64,000 nucleotides of DNA from Isoetes taiwanensis (lineage: Eukaryota > Streptophyta > Lycopodiopsida > Isoetales > Isoetaceae): positions 124,001 to 188,000 of the forward strand of contig JAJEKV010000216.1 of the NCBI GenBank assembly GCA_021234155.1, written 5' to 3'. The first letter of the stretch is position 1; the number at the start of each line of letters is the position of its first letter. Made by a program: the position numbers and the translations under genes. The notes beneath the pieces are model-generated. The model saw only the letters and a program-made list of their open reading frames with translations, was not told where the DNA came from and searched no databases. Below are positions 24,129-35,300 of the stretch, piece after piece.

Positions 24129-25599
24129 GTGAATCATGCATGTTCTTATCCTCAATTTTCAAGATTGGTCCAAAAACAATGACCAACTCCGTGAAGGATA
24201 GTCATATTAACAAATATGATACTGCTCAAGCAGTGCCAATTTGGACTAGTCTTGTTGTTGCCAATGCAAGTTGTCTATGTTCAGCTAGAGGAAGCTAATG
24301 CCATTTTGATCCAAATTTGGCTGACATCAACCTCCTCAACCTTGAGTATCCTGGAGCCAGGTGACTGATTTTAACATTATATAATCTTTGGATCATGGAG
24401 CCAGGTGACTGAATCTTACAAAACAGTTCGATTTTGCTGGCATCCACCTTGACATGAAGCTGGCTGGAACAAATGAAACCAGTTGCAAGTTAATGAGTTG
24501 TATTACATTATGCCCTGAATTATTTTCGTACATGAAGGTTATGAGGTCGCCACAATGCAGCATGCAGACTCTAATTAACATGATACTCTTCCGCACAATT
24601 TATAAGCCTGTCAAGGTGTTTTCCTGTTCTGAAGCCTGAACAATCAAGAAAGAACACTAAGGCACAATGCAAATTGACAAACATTTCATGATGAATGTAA
24701 TCAGGTTTTTTCTTAGTATGTACTTCTAGGTTGCAAACTTTAGTATGGTTAGCAAGTTGGATGTACCCATGTCATGTCTTCTAACTCCTTACAATAACCA
24801 TGTTCTTTCTTCTTCCCCTTCGTATTTTTTCTTCTTTCTTCTTAGCGTGCTTGCCTTCTTGAATCAGGATCTTCGCAAAGGTCTAAATAAGTCAGAAAGG
24901 CTGAATGCCAATGCTTGTTCATTTGGAGGACATGATATTTTTGCAAAGTATTCATAAACCAACCAATGCATTCGCACATAGAATAACGACGACTAAAATG
25001 GGCAATCTTATCGTTAAAGGCCAACAAACGTTGAGCTCTTACTTGGGAGTATTACTTTCTAAAAAACTATTAGCAAAAGAATGACCAATGCAAAATGGCC
25101 TTAGTCCCTAAGTTTATGGGTTTTAGATGACAAATGATACTTGATTCATAGATTCAATAAAGATGTTAATGTATACAATTGACTTAGGTCTGATCTGACC
25201 ATCGATGTTGGACACATCCTCTCATTGCACATGCCTCCACCAGATATCAATATGCTCTTTCTTTCTTTTCACCGGCGGGGGACGACATTCAAGGAAGCAT
25301 GAAATCATGATGTCAAGGTTCTAACATCTACCCCCAATTAACATTATGCATTCAACTCAATGACCACGTAGAATGATACATTAGATGGGTATTATGATAG
25401 CTTTGGTTGCGGGATCAAACAAAATGTAATTAACTTCTACAAAAAACATGAAGTGCTACCTTGAGCATTGTTATTAGTGGTACACCTCACACTCATCAAC
25501 CAAAGTTGAAGTTTGTCTTGCATCTTCCTTAGTTCTCCAGTTATTATCAACAAGATTCATATTAAGCAATGAAACATCTTTTTCCTTTCCCTTTTCCTT
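24129..25599. other. intergenic
   Basis: No supported gene. A short phrase GAGCCAGGTGACTGA is repeated at about 24,354 and 24,400. No OST-HTH coding sequence of the upstream NYN gene was found here. Confidence 0.45.
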
Positions 25600-27620
25600 T
25601 TCTTTTTCCTTTTTGAAGGATGTCAAACTTTATTCATCAAATAAAAATTAACAAAATAAGATGTGAAGACAGGAGTGTAAGCCCATGGACAGAATGATCC
25701 AACTGAACATAACCACATGTCTATATATAGGAAATCAATACCTTCTTCTCTTGATCAAGAGAAGAACACTTATAAGCAATAACAATTTTTATCATGTGTC
25801 CACCAAAGAAGAATCTCGTCTACAGTGTCCATGCCCTTAAAGATATACAATCTCCTTATCTTCCAGATTGACCATAAAGGCCAACCAGATGCAAGATGGA
25901 AAGCTCGTTTCTGCAATTTGGGCCATGTTCTAGGGTGAATAGCAAGCAGAATTTGCTAGCTAGTTAAAAAATTCTCATAAAGGGTTAGCAACCAAAACCA
26001 TGCCAGCCGAAGCTGCTTACATAACAAGAAGCAATGCTCAATACTCTCAATCATTTGCTTACATAAAGAACAGAGCTTTGAAATTCGATGCAATTTTATG
26101 AACTAGCCTATTGACTCAGAGACATCTCTGGATTACTTGCTACCATATAATTGTCACCTTGGGATGAAATAACTTATTCTACACCCATGTCCAAACATGT
26201 TTCCACTGTGGTTGAGGGACCTGAAGATGCTACCTATTGGATGGATGTAAGGTTTCATAATGCAAAGCGAATTTATAAATAGAATGGACAAAGTGCTATG
26301 TCTTGATATCCTGTTGGCATCCCCATATAGCTACCTCAATTTGCTAACCAGAATTATGTGACAACAATGTTAGCAATACGAGTCCAAATTGCTCTATCCC
26401 ATCTATACAACAAAATTTTACAGAATGCTTCCCATGACAGAAATGGATGATTCATACCAAGCTGCAATAGTGCTTACACCAAGCGCTATTTATCGCCCGA
26501 TGTGTCCTTGGATGTATGACAAACACTTTCGGAGGCACATTGTCTAGAGTGTCTTGCAAAAGAAATCCACCAAGCATGGGGTAGATAACTAAGGACACAT
26601 CTTGGGATTAGCATGAAAAAAGGGACACAGCGATGTCCCAAGTAGCAAGCAACCCCTTCAAAAGGGAAAAGCATTAGGATATGGATGCATATCAAAATCC
26701 AAGGAAGGAGGAGCCTAATAGTAGCCTTATGAAATGGAAGACAATGTTGAATTGTCTGTTTCAATAGCCTCAAATCAGAACAATCATCTACCCGGCAAGA
26801 ATCCTTCAAATAAACTTCGAAATCATCACCTTATTTTGAAGGTTAAAATTCAACATCCCAAGGCCACTACCTGCCATAGGTTCGCCCAAGCAACCCTAAC
26901 CACAACTCTTCCCTCTTTTCTACTCCAAATGAAGTTCTCGACAATATGAACGATCTCTTCCATCATACAATGCACGAATTTTTTAATTTGAGAAAAAGTA
27001 TTGTCTCATTTTGCTCCAAATGTTTTTTTTAGCGCGTATGAAGCATGTTTTTGATTTGGTCTAGGTTCCAACAAAGCTAGAGGGAAATATGACTCATATC
27101 CTACCCACGGAAAGAGCTGTAAAAAATGCTACAATATTTCGATAGTTGCAAGGCTGAGTAAGTAAATAAATACATTATTTTTGTCAGAAAAATTACCATT
27201 GCGATATTTTGAATGCAAAATTTGTGGAAACAAGAGAAAAATAGCACAGACATTACTTATTAATGTACAATTTATATGATTTGCAGAAATTATAGCAACT
27301 AATATTATATGCATGCAAAAGCTAAGATTGAATTGATTGCATCAACAACATCAAACTAGGAGGTTTAATGCACTTTGCCCAAGCAATCTTTAGCACAGCT
27401 CCTTCCCCAGGTCCACCTCAAACAAAGTTCCCGTCATACGCACAATCTCCTCCATCCTACACTCAGGGGTTAATAGAGCAGATGATATATAAACATGAGT
27501 ATTACTAAGAATACATTTAACTATAATGGTTGTTCGGGGCATGTAGAGTTTTCCACCAAAATAAGTGCTTCTGCAACGCTTTAATGATTTTATCCCAAGC
27601 ATTTGATGCAGAGACGTGAT
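25600..27620 (-). mobile_element. decayed L1-type LINE, C-terminal RT to poly(A)
   Basis: The minus strand reads, in broken frames, through the end of a plant L1 ORF2. Near 27,600-27,390 KSLKRCRSTYFGGKLYMPRT and MEEIVRMTGTLFEVD appear. Near 26,960-26,880 EEIVHIVENFIWSRKEGRVV and RVAWANLWQVVALG match the 'IWsGk...kVAW..vC.Pk..GGLG' segment. SWEAFCKILLYRWDRAIWTR lies near 26,400. A zinc-knuckle-like CSLCKQMIESIEHCFLLCKQ follows near 26,050-26,000, and then WPLWSIWKIRRLYIFKGM near 25,880. A purine-rich (A,G) tail lies at 25,575-25,615. The FIWSGK-like block is present twice, so rearrangement or nested copies are likely. It is not functional. Confidence 0.7.
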
Positions 27621-29035
27621 GTGACGTTCGGGATAATATATGGTATAAATACATATATCATACTACCCCATCACTAGTACATGTCGACTATGCCGACATG
27701 TATACGACGACCATAAAGGGTTATACCCTCGGGGGAGCAGCTCAGGAAACTTTGAGCACAAACATGCATGGAATTCTCCATTAGCTATAATCTCCTTGTT
27801 TGCCAAAGAATTTTATGAAATCTCATTCCTAAAGATAAAATTAATAACATTATTATAAATTATTATATGTTGAAGATGGCTGATAATGGGGCCTAAGAAT
27901 GGGTTGCCAACGGCCGGACTAAATCCAAAACTGGTGCGGATCGCATCTCCTTATCGGGAATAGCTTAGGAAAAGGGAGGGTTTCTGGTGTCCGCCTGGGC
28001 TCTTGTTTTGGGAGTTCAATCGGGTATGGACGTGTGTCGCCACAATCCTCCAGCCGCCCATGGAGCCACTATTCCCCGGGAAGGGGAGATGCAACCCTTC
28101 CTACCTCATCGGCCAGGAGAGATGCAACCCGAAGTAGTCCGGGTTGGGTGATACCATGAGGCTGCGTCTCGACAAATTCTTGATCACATCGAGAGCTTGA
28201 TTTAGCCCATCCGCAAAGTATGAACAGGAGGGGCGGATGGAGTGGTCAACCCTAGCCATTGTCTGTGGCTAGCCCGCCATTGTTATATCTCGGTATCTTG
28301 AAGCCCAACCGTCAGTCTACCTCCCTTATGTGTCTGAGCCTGAGTAGGAGCTATTCTGCGTTATGATGTATTGATATCTATGATGGATTTATGGATGGAT
28401 AGATGGTACTACCCTTCGAGATAGCTGGTTGTATTATTATTGCTAGTGCTAATGTTTATGTTTATGCTTCATTTGTTATAGAAGCCCATAGGAAAAGGGC
28501 GCCAAGAAGACACCTTCATGTCCCTTCCCATAACATGGCCATTCGGGGTGCGGGATCGATGAGGGCCCATGCGGCAGTGTCTTTGGATGGGGATTTTTTC
28601 GTGACATGTACGATTGAGGGGGATCGTATATTTGGTGGGGAGCATCACACGCCAAAACAAGATATCGTTAACAAGTGTACGCGCTAAGCATAGGGTCTCA
28701 AAAATAACAAGTGTACTACCAAACACTTTGTCGGCTTTTTGCTAACAAATCTTCCACAAAAGCATGATCAAAATAATGATTTGATTCAAATAAGGAAGCA
28801 ATACCACCCAAACACCGCTTTTAGGACGCACAATAATTCGAATCGAGTTGGATCTCCAGAGTGTCGCATAGGGGTAAAATTGAGTTTGGAATTGAAATGC
28901 GGGATGCTCCATTTTGGAAGATTCTCACTGCTATTGGAAGATGTAGTTGGGTGCTATCACAATATGCCATAATCAATGCCAACGTCTTTAAAAATCTAGA
29001 GAGAGAAAAATCCTAGAGGGAGAAAAGCCCTAAGG
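27621..29035. other. intergenic; GC-richer interspersed segment at about 27,890-28,350
   Basis: The 27,890-28,350 stretch is clearly more GC-rich than its neighbours and ends near a GATGGAT-rich stretch (28,380-28,405) that could be a retroposon tail. No protein or tRNA-like head is recognised, so the element class is left open. Confidence 0.3.
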
Positions 29036-29175
29036 AGAGAGAGCTAGCAAAGTGCTAGAGAGAGAAGCACTGGTAAGGTGCTAGAGGTACATGACTGGCA
29101 AGGCGCTAGAGAGAGAAGCATTGAGAAGGCGTTAGAGAGGTACAACACTGATAAGGCATTAAAGAGGTACAATAG
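29036..29175. repeat. imperfect tandem repeat, about 27-bp unit
   Basis: About five units vary around AAGGCGCTAGAGAGAGAAGC followed by a short CACTGGT/CATTGAG segment; some units have GAGGTACA instead of GAGAAGC. Unit divergence is moderate. No coding potential. Confidence 0.65.
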
Positions 29176-29961
29176 TTGTAGTAGCTAACTTCATTTATGG
29201 TAGATGTAATGCCCAAAGCCATTACTATCTCCCAACACAAGAGAAATGTGAAGAAATTATATTCAAATAATGCCTATGCCATATACTTCTTGACATCTCA
29301 ATAGGCGGGCAGATAAAATTCTAGAGAGATTCACCTTCGATCGATATATAATCCATAAGGAAGAAGGTTCTTTTTATGTTGGATAATCTTCATGTATATA
29401 CTTAGGAGTTATGGATGTTTTTAAATACTGGCCTAGTGCAAATTCTATACAAGGAGGGTTTAAATTGCCTTTTGAAAATGTGTATAAAATGGTTTTTTTT
29501 TTTTTTTTTTTTTGGCCATCCTTCGAGTGCAGATGCCAAATCCCTTTTATATATAAATGCATTTTTTGGGATGAAATTTCACCTAATTTCATGCCATTAT
29601 TAAATCATGAGTTCTCCTTTGACATGAGCACAAAGAGGCAGTAGAGACACATGGGCCTAAACAAAAAATCATGCCACGCAGTCAACCAATCTCCATCCAA
29701 TGATCCAAATCCCCCCCGCCCGCCTTTTGAGTGGGAGAAGGTTCATGTTTGAGCCCTTATATGGCGCTTGCTATTTGGCGAGTCCGTAAGTAAATGAGTG
29801 TGCAGACATGGGAGGAGGCAATTGTGCTTTATAATTTGAAACTGAGATTTCAAATAATTTCTCACTCTTGTCTATTGCATTGATAGATTTTGTCAATGCT
29901 CGTTAAGAGAAATTTAGTAAGTTCGGTTGTTAAGACTACATAAACATAGAATGATGGAGGA
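29176..29961. other. intergenic with a 21-base T run
   Basis: A T21 homopolymer at 29,493-29,513 could be the poly(A) of a minus-strand retroposed copy, but no matching gene is recognisable beside it. Frames across it are artefacts. Confidence 0.45.
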
Positions 29962-30062
29962 AACCGCATTGGGGAGGGGGTTTCCTGAAATAAACCGGCG
30001 CCGCCGGGGGCGCAGCATCGCTGAGGAGGTTTATTTCAAGAAACCCCCGAGGCAATGCGGTT
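29962..30062. repeat. large hairpin, 35-bp arms
   Basis: The arms at 29,962-29,996 and 30,028-30,062 are inverted copies (30 of 35 matching). Each contains AACCGCATTG, GGGTTTC and TGAAATAAACC. The loop is a GC-rich 31-base segment with GGCGCCGCCGGGGGCGCAGC. No target duplication is evident. Confidence 0.75.
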
Positions 30063-30068
30063 ACGCCA

Positions 30069-30604
30069 TGTAAATGTCCACAAGGACGAAATTTTTGCTA
30101 CATGGCAAGAGAAAAAAGATTTTTTGGTTCTATTCTCTTCTTACGAAAGCAATTGAGTGGCGTAGTGAGCGGACGGAGTGAGCTTTGCAAGCTTGCTTGC
30201 TTGTGACAAATTCGGTGGCTTGCTTGTTTCTTTTGTTTTGTGACAGATTTTCTTTTCATGCATCAGTATGGCGGAACTACTATGGCGGAACTATGACATA
30301 GGAAGCCATTTTTGCCGTGAAACAAACTAGTATAGCGGAGCTATGGCATCTTGAAAACACAATAAAGCGGAGGTTTAAACACGGTCCAACCTCCATAGCC
30401 ATAGCTTTGCAAAGCGGAACCTCCATAGCCGAGCTCCATAGCTAGAGCTTTGCAAAGCAGAACCTCCATAACCAAGAGCCGAGCGGTCCAAGCGAAGTCG
30501 AAAACCTTCGAGGTTTCTTGGCGGCGCAAGGGCGCCTACTGAGCTCCCCGGCAGTTGTTGATTACTATAAAAAACGAGAAATTTCGTCCTTGTGGATGTT
30601 TACA
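30069..30604. repeat. fold-back element with 26-bp inverted ends
   Basis: The ends 30,069-30,094 and 30,579-30,604 are inverted repeats (24 of 26) with core TCCACAAGGACGAAATTT. The interior has shorter direct and inverted repeats, such as TATGGCGGAACTATGGCGGA near 30,270 and its relatives AGCTTTGCAAAGCGGAACCT and AGCTTTGCAAAGCAGAACCT near 30,400 and 30,450. AGCTTTGCAAAGC is itself near-palindromic. The composition suggests a non-autonomous fold-back or MITE-like unit adjoining the hairpin at 29,962. The boundary and TSD are uncertain. Confidence 0.6.
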
Positions 30605-32348
30605 ATCCAATATTCCCTCCCCTCCTAGTTTTGAATTTTCCCTCCCCCTTCTAGTTTGAAGCGGAACTAGAGGGTTTAAATACCTATAACAAGATTGAGT
30701 GGCCCACGTAGAGAGTGATAGACGTAGCATGTGCATAGCTATGAGAATTGAGTATTGTACACTAGGAAACAAAAACATAAGAGAGGAAGTCAAACATCCC
30801 TTTATGAATTACCCACAACATTCTATATATATGGAAATGGATCTCTAGATTGACCAACTCCTTTCTACCACGTGGCATTTAAATTGGAATATGGTCATAC
30901 CCTTTTAGGTCAATGGGACAAGCATTTCTTGCATAAAAAATCTACTATTTGTAGATTGGAGTATAAGTTGCAATATTGCTATAATGAATTTCTATACTTT
31001 TCTTTCACTAGAGGAACATGCTTATGTAGGCATTTGCACTTATGATTAAGCATTGATTCAAGTATAAAACTTTTGTTTTCTTTAAAACTTATGGCCAGGC
31101 TTCACTCTTGAAAATTAGGATATTCAATAGTCAATATCATATCCTTCTTGTCGGGAGCTACAAGGGTACCTAATTTCTCTCAATGTACAAAAAAATGGCA
31201 GGGAGCCATTTACTCGAGGCATTTCATAGCATCTTCTGAGAAAGGCTGTGCAGGTGAACTGCATATTGGAGATGGTGTTGCCATGTTAGAGTGCAAATGA
31301 CAAATATTTGTGGGGCTTCCTATTGGGTTGGTCGAATTGGGCCTTTCGGATGAGATTTGTTGCCAAAGGTAAATAAAAGGAGGGAATGATCCAAGTAAAA
31401 AAAGTAAAAAAGAGGTTAAATAAGGAAAATAAAAGAAAAAATGAAAGGGAAAAAAAAGGGGAGAGAAAAATAAAAAGGGGCCCAATACTTTTTAACGAGA
31501 AGGAGCTTTCCCCTTCTTTTCCTTCGCCAAAACATAAGTAGTTCATGTTTCGTGCTTCTTCTTCATACCGGACCTGGTCGCCATAGCTGGTTCCGACGGA
31601 TTTGCTCAATTGCCCGGCCCAGCCTTTTGCCCCTGCTCTACCCTCCTCCTTCCCTCTTTAACAATGGCAGCCCGTCCGCCGGATCAAGTTTCTAGGTCTC
31701 ATGATGCCAGTGCGGGTTGAGCACCCATTTCCGCAATTAAGGACTTGCCGGAACTTAAGATTCCGCAAGTCCTTTTCCTAGAGCTGCAATATGCCCATGT
31801 TTCTGCTTTTCATAGCCTTGCTTGTATGGCCGTAGTTGTCCATAGGGATGAAGAGGATGAGGTGCTTTCTGGCGATGTCTGGCTGTTTAGGTTAGCACAT
31901 ATGCATGTAGAGCGTCGCCGTTTCTGGATAGTGCCATGTTAGGGCGCCAAAGGCTCAGGTGCTTGAGGGGATCGCTTCTTGGATGCCTAATATGATTTGT
32001 TGGATAGGAAACAATGATGGCCGAAGTTGCCCTCACAGGTTCAGCTCTAGTTTCGCCTTGTTATGTTGCGTGCCTGGCATATCAGTTTGTAGTGTGGGGA
32101 GGTGTTTCTGTGTAATTGGATTGGTTTATATATGCAGGAATTCAACGTGGTCCTGAAGGTTATAGAGAGATCGATTTACTTTTCATGTTATTGTTTGCCA
32201 GCATTTTTATTTTTAAATTTTTTAATCTTTCTGGGTGCACATTTTTATCTAATGCTAGTTGGAGCTTGAACAATTAGCTGTTTTTGTATGCAGCTATCAA
32301 GCGAGTACATCAAAATTTTATTCTGAGTTGATTATTCTTCTTTTGCAG
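30605..32348. other. upstream region of the ATXR3-like gene; N-terminal exons not resolved
   Basis: ATXR3 proteins have a long N-terminal region, so start codon and 5' exons are probably in here or further upstream. Candidate open stretches exist (for example ATG at 31,663 and the frame 31,745-31,942), but none shows the Lys/Glu-rich sequence expected, so I assign none. The purine-rich tract 31,380-31,480 makes artefactual frames on the minus strand. Confidence 0.35.
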
Positions 32349-35300
32349 CTGCTGGGAAATTACCAAGCTTGTCAGCCTGCAGACAGGAGTGGGCTTACAA
32401 AAGCGGAATTAAGTTTGGAGATTTCAACATGGAGTGTTCTGTTGAACACAAGGAAGTTATATCCATTTGCCAGAGTGTTTCTCTGGTATCATCTGAGAGG
32501 AATTTGAAAAATGTTTCCTTTCAACAGAAATCTGGTTTAGAAGAAGAAGATACTGAAAATGACAAGCTGCATTTGGACTCCTCAGATGCAGGTTCCATTG
32601 TGATTGTCCCCACACACATTGCGTTGGCAGATTACCCTAATAAGACCACCCCTTCACCAGGAAATTTGCCTGGTCCTATAAAAGATGCAAAGCCATTGCC
32701 TGAGAATGAATTTTGTGCCCCAGGTCCAAAAGCAGACATGGACGATGAACACACTCCTGATGGCAAAACAACTGATGCAAAGGTTGTAGCTCGAGTATCA
32801 GAATGCAGATCAGAGGGAAGTAGGCGGGTGTCAAGGTGGGACCGAAGTCCAGCAAGTGAAATCTCAACACGCACTTTTGCAAGTGAAACCCCAGCACAGT
32901 GGATAGCAGGAGAGCCTTCCATTACTTTGGCACCTCACAGGTTGAAGGATGGCTTTAATGCTGAGGCAATTGAGAGAAAGTCTCCCAATGAAGAAGCGGA
33001 GAACCATCTGATGCATAATGCTGAATACAGCCACAGGGATTCAAAACAGTGGGATTTTTCATTCCAAAAAGGACGAGATCGAAGTGCTGACAGGAGGTAT
33101 AGAAGGCTATATGATGAAGCGAGATAACGTTTCTAGTAGAGTGGCTCGGAAAGGCAATTATCGTGATGATTCTCAAAGAAAAGGTTCAGATAGATATTAC
33201 AGCGGCAGAAATTCATATGAAAGAAGTAGGTCACATGATCGTCGAAATGAAATCTCTGGCTATGCTGGTCGGAATGGTTACACAAAGGCGATCTGATCAT
33301 TCTCGTGGAGACAGCACGATGGCAGAAACAACCGTGATTACGCAGTATTCTGATAGGGACGGAAGGTACAGAAGACACTCTTCGAGCACCGTTCAGAGGA
33401 ACATAATGCCAGTGGCCAGAAGGTACACTACAACGGCGACTCAAAGTCACATAATATCCCGAGGAACCAAAGGACTTGAATCAAGAAATAGCTCCGGCTA
33501 ATGCAGTTGAGATCGCTGCAGAGTCTGCTGATCAAGGTGTAGAAGATGCATTGCCAGATAATGAGGAAGGCCAGTTGTTTGATGGACCACCTCAAGATTC
33601 CATTGGATGGATATATTACGATCTGGATGGGAATTGTCAAGGGCCAATGGATCTAGAATATCTGCAGTACTTGTATGAAAGTGAGACACTACAAAATGAT
33701 CACATGGTCAATCGTTTGGGGACAAATGAATGGATCACCTTGGAGTCTGTAGTGAGGTCATCAACCTCTGGTCAATTTTCTCACACTTTGAATAGTTCTG
33801 CTTATCAATTTGGGAAGGAGAGTTTTTTCAATGCAACAACGAACTGTGATTTTAAGGAAGCTGTACCTTTGGAGCGACCACGAGGCACATTCTAAAATGA
33901 AGCAAGAGATTAGTTCTTGTTGTCAAGTGGTCTCTAGGGCCGTCCTCCCCTTTGAGGACTTATATATTGACGAGAGAGTTGAAAACCTTATGCAAAATTA
34001 CACATTGATCCCTGGAAAAGAAAAAGAAATAGTAAATGGTATGGTGCTAATTTTTCTGTCTTTGTCAGCTTTTCTTTTACATCTTTGCTGAATGAATCAG
34101 GGTTCTAGCTCCTGATACATTACTTCTTTTATTGCAGAGGCATTGATGGTTGCAGGACATTCAAGTACTAAAGAAGGAGGTATAGAGGTTACACAACTGG
34201 TGTTTTGGCGGTGCTTTTGTTTTAGGCTGACAAGGTTCATGGTTTACAGATGCATTTCGTCCTTGGAGATATGGGGAATTTAGAATCAAAGAAGATGGAT
34301 TTGAGGTCCTAGGCATAGATATAGATCCAATGCACGCAAATGCAGAAAGGCCAACAGTGACAGATGAATGGAGGCATAATATGTTGTCTTATGATGATGT
34401 CTATAGCGCAGAAGGTACATGGAGGTGGACTTCGAGAGGTGGAGATTGGAAGCTTGTTCAGTTTGACAATTTATATGGTACATTTGAAATGAACACTGGC
34501 CATGAGAAAGGCATGTGTAGAAAGCTTGTTTTGAATGAAGGGCACCCTCTTTGTGATTTCATGCAGTTGAATTCAGTGGACCCGCGGAAGCATTTTATAG
34601 AATCCAGCTTACAAACTGAGAAAATGACTTTTGTGCCACCTCGCTGGGCTAGTAAAGCTCAGACTGTCAGAAATATTTTCTATCCATCATCCAAGCTACA
34701 GAATTACAAAATGTTTCAGACTGATGTATTGAAAAACCCCAGAAGGCACCCAAATCAAACAACAAATCCATGCCAAACATGGGCAAGTATCTAGTTTGAA
34801 TAAATCAACAATGCCGTCTGGCAAACTTAAGTGTCACCCCAGGAAAGTTATACAAAATCCATCAAAAGACCACATTGTGCTGCCGACTCATGGAAATGAC
34901 AGTGCTATTGAGCAGCTAACAGGAAAACCCATGAAGAGACATGAACAAGATGCAAAGGGGGTGTTTCTCATCGAGAAGGAATCAGCGTTTTCGTGTAAAT
35001 ATTCCAACTTCTGAAGTACATGGAAAGCATGTGGGCCAATCTCCAATTATTCATGATCTGGGCTGTTCTGGATCCATGTTAGAGCCTGTAGCAAATCTCG
35101 AGGAGCATCAATCAAGGCAGCAAATGATGCCCACCTCAACTAATGACTCGGAGGTGTTAAAGGAGGGAACTATTCAAGCGAATGCTAATATTGCTGACAT
35201 CCAGGATCTTTATAAGTCCTCTATGAGCTTTGCATGTACAACTCTTCAGGAATACGTTATCAAACATTATAAGAATCAGGTAATTCCTGCTACATTAACT

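Noticed and set aside
29411..29644. Frames around the T21 run
   Set aside because: They read through the homopolymer as poly-Phe or poly-Lys.
31210..31609. Phe/Leu-rich minus-strand frames resembling membrane proteins
   Set aside because: They come from a purine-rich (on plus) low-complexity tract with no supporting signal.
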